Shown here: positions 26,667 to 33,250 of the stretch, in pieces | How positions within the stretch are numbered: position 1 is the first letter of the stretch | Layout: each line of letters opens with the position of its first letter | Assembly (NCBI RefSeq): GCF_001881565.1 | Contig: NZ_MPDJ01000003.1 | Coordinates: 615,679 to 679,678, forward strand | Length of the DNA stretch: 64,000 nucleotides | Direction of reading: 5' to 3' | DNA from: Eisenbergiella tayi | GTDB taxonomy: Bacteria > Bacillota > Clostridia > Lachnospirales > Lachnospiraceae | Notes under the pieces: model-generated | Databases searched by the model: none | What the model was told of the DNA's origin: nothing | The model's input: the letters and a program-made list of their open reading frames with translations, nothing else | Made by a program: the position numbers and the translations under genes

Positions 26667-26698
26667 GGTAATTACCGCTGTCCTTCAGCGGTATTACC
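26667..26698. terminator. Hairpin between convergent genes
   Basis: GGTAATTACCGCTG pairs with CAGCGGTATTACC (one bulged T) around loop TCCTT. It overlaps the last codons of the minus-strand EIIC-EAL gene and follows the ABC gene by 18 bases. There is no long T-run, so terminator efficiency is uncertain. Confidence 0.5.
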
Positions 26699-28789
26699 GG
26701 CTGTTTTGATATACTCCACCAATTTATCCATCGGCAGCGGCCGGCTGTAATAGTACCCCTGATAAAACCCGCAGCCCAGCTCCGCCAGAATGTCACGCTG
26801 TTCCTTCGTTTCCACATATTCGGCTAAAATACGTAAATCAAGGCTGCGGGCCATCCGGATAATTCCGGATATAATGTCCCGGGAACGTCCGTTGCCGGGC
26901 AGCTGGGTTACCAGATGGCCGTCCAGCTTGACTTCATCGAAGATGCCTTCCTGCAGGTACAGGATTGAATTGTGGCCCATGCCGAAATCATCCAGACTGA
27001 AGGAAATGCCGTTGTTCTGCAGCTTCTTAATATCATCCATCAGCGAATCCGTAATTTTCATGGCCGATCGTTCCGTTATTTCCAAGGCAAAATGAATTCT
27101 TGACAGCTGAGTCTCTTTTAAAACCATGTAGGTATTATCAAAAAAACCATTTTCCTCAATCTGCTTTGCTGATATATTGATGGACAGGATCAGGTCGTTT
27201 TCCAGCTGGGGATCCAGTATTCTTGCATCATTACAGGCTCGGTTCAGCAGATAACTGTTCAGCTCATTCAGAAAACCGCCCTCATAGGCCAGGGCAAAAA
27301 TAACCGGAGGAGAGATATAACCGGTGACCGGATGCTGCCAGCGAAGCAGTGCCTCGATTCCATGTATATTTCCTTCCCTGGATATCTGGGGCTGGTAGAA
27401 GAAATCCACCTGGCCGCGGTGGAGCGCATTTTTCAGATCCAGGGACAGTGTTTTGGCATAATAATTATAGGGATATTTGTGGCTCAGAAATAACGGCAGG
27501 TTGCCGCTGCTTTCCCCTGCCTCCATATCCTGTTCCATCTGCCGGACGATCTGCTGAAATTCAGCCGTTTCCTTTTGCTCACTCCGTCTGATAAAGGGGA
27601 TATAAATACAGATTCCCACCACGAGGTTAATGAGCTGAAGGATACTTCCTGAGATGGAGCCGGTTGCCTTGTAGCCGCTGAAAAGAATGGGAACGGTCCA
27701 GTCCACGGATTGAGTGACAACAGGCACAAGCCCTGAGGCCGTCGCAATATAGCTGATGAGAGTGAGTACGACAGGCGTAAGGATGAAAGGAATCGCCATT
27801 GTAAAGTTATAAATAATGGGAAACCCGAACACGGCTATTTCGCTGATATTAAAAAAAGCGGAGGGCAGCGCCACATATGCTATTTTCCGGTTAGGGCTTC
27901 TCCTGGACGCAATACACAGGGCGATAATGAAGCTTAATGCGCAGCCGCAGCCGCCCAGAAAGGCAAAGGTATCCAGAAATGTCTTGGAAAAGATTTCCGT
28001 GGGCACCTGGCCGGCCAGTAAAAGGGACTGGTTTACGGAAACATTCGGCTCAAATAATCTTCTGGACACAGCCTCCAGCGTATTGGTGCCATGGACTCCG
28101 AAGAACCAGAGTACATGGGTGATAATCACATAAAGCAGGATACCGAACAGATTGTCGCTTAATTCGTCAAATATTTTCAGGAATATATAGGCTCCGAAAT
28201 TAGTTATGTTATTGCTTCCCCAGGCGGTCCGGAGAAGATAGCCCAGGATCGCAAAAAAAGCGATAATGATAATTACGGGAAACAGACTCTGGATGGAGAT
28301 ATTGAATAAATATTCCGCACCTGTGGTATGGAGCTTTTCCATGCGGTCGCTCAGCTTCAGTATCCTGCGGAAGAGAATACAGGACGCCAGTGTGATGAAC
28401 ATGGCTGTAAAAACCCATTCCGCATTAAATACGTATTCCTCATGATCCTGTATGCCTCCGCAGAAAGCCATATAAGAGCATAGTGCAACAACCGGATACA
28501 GAATGTACATGTCTATTTCCGCCAGAAGCCCATAGGAAAGGCTGATAGTAATACAGAGGACGAGGGCCAGGGAACCGAGGCTGATGTTATATAAGGTCGT
28601 TAACAGAGCGACAGCCGAACCATTCAGAAAATTGTGAAGAAAGGTCTGGTAGCTGTCACTTGGAAAATTCAAAAAGAGCAGGGAAAAAGATCCCAGAGTG
28701 AGAAAGGGAATAGCCAGCGTGAGTCCCCGACGTATGGATTGAGCTGTAATTGAGTTTCGAAAACGGGATAAAATCGGCTTGGATTCCAT
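26672..28789 (-). CDS. PTS EIIC-like membrane domain fused to an EAL phosphodiesterase
   Basis: This 705-residue protein has an N-terminal part (about 1-420) with roughly ten hydrophobic segments resembling the cellobiose/lactose-type PTS EIIC permease. Its C-terminal part (about 440-690) is an EAL domain with IEALLRW, SINISAKQ, LEITERS, SLDDFGMGHNS, DEVKLD, AEYVET and YQGYYYSRP, so the c-di-GMP hydrolase residues look intact. The ATG at 28789 has a GGAAGGAG site six bases upstream; an earlier in-frame ATG lies upstream of that site. No EIIA or EIIB is adjacent. It may sense or transport a sugar and lower c-di-GMP in response. Confidence 0.92.
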   Translation of the reverse strand: MESKPILSRFRNSITAQSIRRGLTLAIPFLTLGSFSLLFLNFPSDSYQTFLHNFLNGSAVALLTTLYNISLGSLALVLCITISLSYGLLAEIDMYILYPVVALCSYMAFCGGIQDHEEYVFNAEWVFTAMFITLASCILFRRILKLSDRMEKLHTTGAEYLFNISIQSLFPVIIIIAFFAILGYLLRTAWGSNNITNFGAYIFLKIFDELSDNLFGILLYVIITHVLWFFGVHGTNTLEAVSRRLFEPNVSVNQSLLLAGQVPTEIFSKTFLDTFAFLGGCGCALSFIIALCIASRRSPNRKIAYVALPSAFFNISEIAVFGFPIIYNFTMAIPFILTPVVLTLISYIATASGLVPVVTQSVDWTVPILFSGYKATGSISGSILQLINLVVGICIYIPFIRRSEQKETAEFQQIVRQMEQDMEAGESSGNLPLFLSHKYPYNYYAKTLSLDLKNALHRGQVDFFYQPQISREGNIHGIEALLRWQHPVTGYISPPVIFALAYEGGFLNELNSYLLNRACNDARILDPQLENDLILSINISAKQIEENGFFDNTYMVLKETQLSRIHFALEITERSAMKITDSLMDDIKKLQNNGISFSLDDFGMGHNSILYLQEGIFDEVKLDGHLVTQLPGNGRSRDIISGIIRMARSLDLRILAEYVETKEQRDILAELGCGFYQGYYYSRPLPMDKLVEYIKTAGNTAEGQR

Positions 28790-29062
28790 GCATACTCCTT
28801 CCGCCATTTAGTAGAATAAAGTTCGTTTCTACATAAGCGTTACCATAATAGTGTATAATAAACCTACATATAAAACAATAGTAAAAAACCAGTTGTTGTG
28901 GGGCGTGGGAGAGGGTTCATATATCTATACCTATAATATGAAATCATCGGCAGAATGTGGAAAATATTACCAGATATGTAGTGAGAATAGTCGTGATAGA
29001 AAAGTGGCAGAAAAAACATAGCTGTATCAGAGCCGCGCTGTATCCGCGGCCCTGTATATTTA

Positions 29063-30718
29063 TCAGGTATTTGCTGTTTCGCTACCTGGGTATTCCAGAA
29101 TGAGGTGCCCGTTTTTCCCGTTGTTTTTTACCCGGTACATGGCGGAATCCGCAAGGCCGATCGCCTTTTCTGCGCTCAGTGTTTCTCCTTCCATGACAGT
29201 AAAATCAATTCTTACGGCGCCGATACAACAGTAAATGGGCAGGCAGCAGTCACTGCCTCTTATTACAAAACTGCTTCCCGCTTTTTCCTCAATCTGTCTC
29301 AGGCACTGGTCAAGGGAACGGACGTTATCCGGTTTTTCTATGATTACAAGGAATTCATCGCCGCCGACCCGGCCGACGGTGCCTTCGGATTCCCTGGTCA
29401 GCAGGGAGGTCAGGAACAGCAGCACCTGATCGCCTACATGGTGTCCGTACTTGTCATTAAATATTTTGAAATCATCGATATCCAGGAAAAGAACAGCCAT
29501 TTCCGTATTTTCTGAACAATGCCTGTCCAGCGCCTCCTGAAGATACTGGCTTATGCGTTCCTTGTTGAGAACCTTGGTGAGGGCATCCTGTTCGGCCTTT
29601 TGCTGCAGCAGGCGCCGCTGCTGGGCTTTGTAAAGACTTTCCGTCTCTATATAGTCAATCAGGTTGTTGACTTCCACCGCCAGCCTGCCGATCTCATCCT
29701 TACGTTCCACGGAAACCCGGAGGGAATAATCCTGGGATTCCCGGATGTCCGTCAGCGTGGAGGATATGCTTTTTATCGGATGGACAATGCGTTTGGAAAC
29801 AAAGGAACCGATCCGGAATGCCAGAATGGTACACAGGGATATCATGAAAAAAGCCAGAATATAGTATACATATTTTTGGGACAGGTAATTATCCATGCTG
29901 ACGGTCAGCAAAACCCGCCATTGTGTGTAGTTTACATTGGAATAATAGGTGATATAGCCCTTTCCGCCTACCTTATATTGAAAATATCCCTGAGGATTTT
30001 TAACAAAATCAATGCTCTCGTAATTTTTTATATAGTCCTTGCGTTCGGCAGCCGATGTGACAAAATTATCCCTGCCTTCCTCAGACGTTCCGGCGCTTAT
30101 GATCTGCTGCCGGCCATCCAGAAGGTAGAATGTGGCATCATTCCAGAGCTCAGCCCGTTCCCGGATGCCTTCGTAGAAATCCAGATTGATTTCCATGAGG
30201 GAATAGCCGAGAGTCTCCCCCTGTTCATCAATTCTTGCAATAGCCACAAGGGTTTTGTTGCCCTGACCGTCAATCAGGATATCTGAAAAAAAGAAATCCT
30301 GATCCCCCATGCTTTTAATCAGAGAATCAATACCATCATTAGCAAAGGTACTGTGTTCTTCACTGCATGCAACAACACGGTAATCAGAGTCAATCAGGGC
30401 AAAGGTGTTCAGATAGCTCAGGCTTTCCACCCGGGAATAAAGCATATTATCAAGATACATACACAGATCTTTATCCAGGCTGCCTTTCATGGCGGCTCTG
30501 GAGATATCCATGGTACCGATCATGGTCATATAATCCTTCTGCTGCTCACAAAAATCCGTCATTTCCGTAACATGGGTGGTTGCAACAACATGAAGGCTTT
30601 CGATCAGGGCATTCTGCAGCCCGGAGGAATAGATATAGGTGGTTATCAGGCTGAAAAGCAAAAAGGGAAGAGCGATCATGAGAAAGACGATCCGGTACAT
30701 GGAAGTTCGAATATTCAT
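29063..30718 (-). CDS. Membrane diguanylate cyclase with extracellular Cache-like sensor
   Basis: This 551-residue protein has an N-terminal membrane segment (about 8-28), an extracellular sensor domain of about 250 residues resembling dCache, and a second membrane segment (about 282-303). A HAMP-like linker (RIVHPIKSISSTLTDIRESQDYSLRV) leads to a C-terminal GGDEF domain (VGRVGGDEFLVI). The RxxD inhibitory site is not present at the expected place. The ATG at 30718 has a GAGG site 8 bases upstream. A clear promoter with a dyad around the -10 lies upstream. It is on the same strand as the EIIC-EAL gene but 273 bases apart, so the two may be separately transcribed opposing enzymes. Confidence 0.92.
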   Translation of the reverse strand: MNIRTSMYRIVFLMIALPFLLFSLITTYIYSSGLQNALIESLHVVATTHVTEMTDFCEQQKDYMTMIGTMDISRAAMKGSLDKDLCMYLDNMLYSRVESLSYLNTFALIDSDYRVVACSEEHSTFANDGIDSLIKSMGDQDFFFSDILIDGQGNKTLVAIARIDEQGETLGYSLMEINLDFYEGIRERAELWNDATFYLLDGRQQIISAGTSEEGRDNFVTSAAERKDYIKNYESIDFVKNPQGYFQYKVGGKGYITYYSNVNYTQWRVLLTVSMDNYLSQKYVYYILAFFMISLCTILAFRIGSFVSKRIVHPIKSISSTLTDIRESQDYSLRVSVERKDEIGRLAVEVNNLIDYIETESLYKAQQRRLLQQKAEQDALTKVLNKERISQYLQEALDRHCSENTEMAVLFLDIDDFKIFNDKYGHHVGDQVLLFLTSLLTRESEGTVGRVGGDEFLVIIEKPDNVRSLDQCLRQIEEKAGSSFVIRGSDCCLPIYCCIGAVRIDFTVMEGETLSAEKAIGLADSAMYRVKNNGKNGHLILEYPGSETANT

Positions 30719-30792
30719 AAGGGGCACCTCGCCGCGTGATATAAAATCGGTACCGGACGGCTGCTGGACGGCCCTGCAGGAAGGCGGTGGAG

Positions 30793-30828
30793 ATCCGGGG
30801 GTACTGTCTCTATTATAACCCCCCGGAT
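30793..30828. promoter_or_regulatory. Dyad flanking the -10 box of the GGDEF promoter
   Basis: ATCCGGGGGT (30793-30802) and ACCCCCCGGAT (30818-30828) are inverted repeats with one extra C. They bracket the -10 of the minus-strand promoter. Because one arm lies upstream of the predicted start point, a DNA operator is more likely than an RNA hairpin. Confidence 0.5.
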
Positions 30829-30839
30829 AAAACCGTCAA
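30812..30839 (-). promoter_or_regulatory. Promoter of the Cache-GGDEF gene
   Basis: On the minus strand: TTGACG, a 16-base spacer, TATAAT. It lies about 90 bases upstream of the start codon at 30718. Confidence 0.7.
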
Positions 30840-30909
30840 TATGAAATGTTCCGATCTCTGACTTCTGATTTGGGACAGCCGCAGGGAAGGAATTGCCGCT
30901 GTCTTTGAT

Positions 30910-31662
30910 TTATGTCATATTCTGCTTCCTTTTCAGCAGTGCGCTCATGGAACGCCCCATTTTTACGGGAAAAAGATAGCACAAAGCTGTCTGAAGCTGC
31001 TGGCCGACAGAATGGCAGATATAGAAGCTGTCTTTATTTATCCTGTCTGCCAGGCCATAGCCCACAGCTTTCGGATCCGCCATGAAATCCCGGGGTACCG
31101 GCAGCGGAGCGGCAGACCTGGTTCTGGTGAGCGGGGGATGAATGAGCTGGAACCGGATTCCCTTATCCATATATTCAAGATTCAGACATTTGGCAAGGGA
31201 CTCGATAGCCCCCTTTGACGACGCATAAGGGCTGATATCAGGAAATCCCATAATGCCCACGCCGGAGCTGGTAAAAATCACCTTTCCCTTTCCTGCTTTT
31301 TCCATGTAGGGAACGACGGACTTTGCAAGTCTCAGCGCTCCGAAGTAATTGACATGGAAAACTTCTTCATATACGGTACAGTCGGTATCTTTCATAGGAC
31401 CGAAAGTACAAAGGCAGGCATTATGTATGGCGATGTCAATATCACCATAGTTGGTTACGCTCATCCGGACGGCTTCCTGTATTCCGTCCTTATTTCTGAC
31501 GTCGCAGATAACAGGCAGAAGCTGTGCAGGGTATTTTTCTTTCAGCTTCAGAAGCTCCGTTATTTCCACATCAAGCACAGTAACATGATTTCCCAGTTCC
31601 AGCAGGTGCTCAGTCAGATAAAATCCAATTCCCTGGTTCCCGCCTGTAATTATAATATGCAT
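30910..31662 (-). CDS. Short-chain dehydrogenase/reductase (SDR)
   Basis: This 250-residue cytoplasmic NAD(P)-dependent oxidoreductase has the cofactor motif TGGNQGIG (6-13), a variant NNAG motif (HNACLC), the catalytic Ser region VIFTSSGVG and the active-site pair YASSK. The C-terminus is less typical (VGQQLQTALCYLFPVKMGRSM), with a short hydrophobic stretch that may associate with a membrane. It starts one base after the end of a tetR gene, so the two form an operon under the TetR promoter. The substrate is unknown. Confidence 0.92.
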   Translation of the reverse strand: MHIIITGGNQGIGFYLTEHLLELGNHVTVLDVEITELLKLKEKYPAQLLPVICDVRNKDGIQEAVRMSVTNYGDIDIAIHNACLCTFGPMKDTDCTVYEEVFHVNYFGALRLAKSVVPYMEKAGKGKVIFTSSGVGIMGFPDISPYASSKGAIESLAKCLNLEYMDKGIRFQLIHPPLTRTRSAAPLPVPRDFMADPKAVGYGLADRINKDSFYICHSVGQQLQTALCYLFPVKMGRSMSALLKRKQNMT

Positions 31663-31663
31663 A

Positions 31664-32269
31664 TTAGTTTTCCTTCCGATAGGTTTGTAAAAAGCCGTCT
31701 GCCGCAGTCATGACAGCCTGTTTGAATTGTTCCGTATCCTTTTCTGTACAGACGTGGTTCATGTACTGATAAAAAAATAAAAAGACAGGGGAATAGTATT
31801 CCAGCGCAAGATGCCGCGGATTTTCTTTTTTGAGATAACCGATATCCTGCAGCCTTTTCATGACTGCCGTCTGAAAATCGAGAGGCTTTTCTATGCACCA
31901 GTAAACATACTGTTCCCGGAGCTGATCGTTATGGCTGCGTTCATGATTCAATATCATAAGGATCCGGCAGATAAAGGTATCCATAAAATAAGATTGGATA
32001 TATTGCTCCGTCACGGCATAAAAATGTTCGTCATCCATTGCCGTAATGCTGCTTATTCCTTCGTCCAGCCCTTCCATCATCTGCCGGGAGATATGGATAA
32101 ACCTGTCCATAAGTGAGTCAAGAATGGCCTGCTTGCTTTTGAAATGAAAATAGAGGGAGCTGTCCTTAATTCCTATTTGTGCCGCAATATCCCTCACGGA
32201 TGAGGAATCAAATCCCTTTCGGGAAAATAAATCCAGGGCGGCTTCCTGTATCAGTTCTTTTGTTTCCAT
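31664..32269 (-). CDS. TetR/AcrR-family regulator upstream of the SDR
   Basis: This 201-residue TetR regulator has the N-terminal helix-turn-helix METKELIQEAALDLFSRKGFDSSSVRDIAAQIGIKDSSLYFHFKSKQAILD and a helical C-terminal effector domain. The ATG at 32269 has an AAAGGAG site; the open frame extends ten residues upstream, into the operator, and is rejected. A consensus promoter (-35 at 32334-32339, -10 at 32311-32316) is interleaved with two inverted operator copies, which strongly indicates autorepression. The adjacent SDR gene is the only obvious target; its substrate may be the inducer. Confidence 0.94.
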   Translation of the reverse strand: METKELIQEAALDLFSRKGFDSSSVRDIAAQIGIKDSSLYFHFKSKQAILDSLMDRFIHISRQMMEGLDEGISSITAMDDEHFYAVTEQYIQSYFMDTFICRILMILNHERSHNDQLREQYVYWCIEKPLDFQTAVMKRLQDIGYLKKENPRHLALEYYSPVFLFFYQYMNHVCTEKDTEQFKQAVMTAADGFLQTYRKEN

Positions 32270-32290
32270 AATAATAGGACTCCTTTCCGT

Positions 32291-32333
32291 GCCTAGCACT
32301 CGCTAGATTCATTATATCAAGCGAGTGCTAGGC
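32291..32333. promoter_or_regulatory. Paired TetR operators around the tetR-SDR promoter
   Basis: GCCTAGCACTCGCT (32291-32304) and its exact reverse complement AGCGAGTGCTAGGC (32320-32333) are separated by 15 bases. One copy fills the -35/-10 spacer and the other covers the predicted start point. Confidence 0.7.
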
Positions 32334-32339
32334 AGTCAA
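32311..32339 (-). promoter_or_regulatory. Promoter of the tetR-SDR operon
   Basis: On the minus strand: TTGACT, a 17-base spacer, then a perfect TATAAT. The spacer holds one of the two operator copies. Confidence 0.8.
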
Positions 32340-32396
32340 GTAAATAAAAACTGCCCGCACCCGATGGGAAGATATGATCTGCGTATCAGAGTATAC

Positions 32397-32606
32397 TCAG
32401 TCAAAATAAAATAAGTCTTCGAATTTTTTATCCAGCGCGATGCAGAGGATCAGCGCCAGCTTGGCTGTAGGGCTGAACTGGCCGGTTTCGATGGAGCTTA
32501 TGGTATTGCGGGAGACACCCACCAGCTCAGCAAGCTGTGACTGTGACAGCATCCGTTCATTTCGTGCTTCCTTCAGCCGATTTTTCAGGATTAATTCATC
32601 ATTCAT
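32397..32606 (-). CDS. XRE-family helix-turn-helix regulator
   Basis: This 69-residue protein is almost entirely a Cro/CI-type helix-turn-helix (LKEARNERMLSQSQLAELVGVSRNTISSIETGQFSPTAKLALILCIALD), ending in KFEDLFYFD, typical of small stand-alone regulators. It starts 10 bases after a small membrane-protein gene, and three repeats of a 12-base palindromic element surround the shared promoter. It is therefore probably an autorepressor of this two-gene unit. Confidence 0.93.
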   Translation of the reverse strand: MNDELILKNRLKEARNERMLSQSQLAELVGVSRNTISSIETGQFSPTAKLALILCIALDKKFEDLFYFD

Positions 32607-32616
32607 ATTCCACCTC

Positions 32617-32952
32617 TCACCGCACCGCCTGCGAAGTCACTAAATTATAAATATGGGAAGCAGAGAGAAGGAGAACAAAAATAATATAAATGACCGCCAT
32701 AAATATTTCATGCTTTTTTTTCATGCGGAAGGCCTTGACGGTGAAGGCTGCGGCGGGGATGGAAAAGACTACGGCATACAGTCCGTAATTAATCCCCCCG
32801 CCGGTTAAAATCTGTATGACAAAAAATACGGTGGCCAGAATTCCAGCTGTGGCGGCTCCGATATTTCTGCCCTCCTTCAGAATTTCTTTTTCATAAATAT
32901 CCTGATTCTTATTTTCCTTACGGCTTTTTTCCAATATTTGATCTTTTTCCAT
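32617..32952 (-). CDS. Small membrane protein paired with the XRE regulator (DUF6442-like)
   Basis: This 111-residue protein has a charged N-terminal half (Lys/Glu-rich, about 40 residues) and three hydrophobic segments (about 47-66, 70-83 and 91-108). I recall similar proteins as DUF6442, always next to an XRE regulator, but this name is from memory. The ATG at 32952 follows an AGGAAAGGA site; the longer open frame would start upstream of the predicted promoter. It is co-transcribed with the XRE gene. The pairing resembles small signalling or toxin-antitoxin-like modules, but nothing here shows toxicity. Confidence 0.7.
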   Translation of the reverse strand: MEKDQILEKSRKENKNQDIYEKEILKEGRNIGAATAGILATVFFVIQILTGGGINYGLYAVVFSIPAAAFTVKAFRMKKKHEIFMAVIYIIFVLLLSASHIYNLVTSQAVR

Positions 32953-32974
32953 AACCGGTATCCTTTCCTGGTGC

Positions 32975-33045
32975 CAAGTTTTCTTGTCAAGAACAGAATA
33001 GCACTGCCAAGTTAACTTGTCAATATGTTTTGCCAAGTTTTCTTT
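32975..33045. promoter_or_regulatory. Three repeated XRE operator sites
   Basis: CAAGTTTTCTTG (32975-32986), CAAGTTAACTTG (33008-33019, perfect palindrome) and CAAGTTTTCTTT (33034-33045), each preceded by GC. They lie downstream of the -10, over the -35 and upstream of the -35. Confidence 0.7.
32995..33023 (-). promoter_or_regulatory. Promoter of the small membrane protein-XRE unit
   Basis: On the minus strand: TTGACA (33018-33023), a 17-base spacer, TATTCT (32995-33000). The central operator palindrome overlaps the -35. Confidence 0.75.
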
Positions 33046-33250
33046 GCACTGGCTGGTTTTATGCAGCAGCATGTGAGAACAGGGCATTTTTCATATGTTA
33101 CAGACAATTTTGAAAATATTTTACAAACTTTTGTTTATAATAAGCAAGAAAAAAATAAAATTACATGATATAATATATGATATAAATGAAACGGAAAGGG
33201 TTACTTGTTTGAAAACACTGTCAATATGACTAAAACAAAGGAGATGAACC

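Noticed and set aside
32291..32333. CIRCE-like element (TAGCACTC ... GAGTGCTA) before tetR
   Set aside because: CIRCE has a 9-base spacer; here the half-sites are 21 bases apart and the downstream genes are not chaperones. A TetR operator pair fits better.
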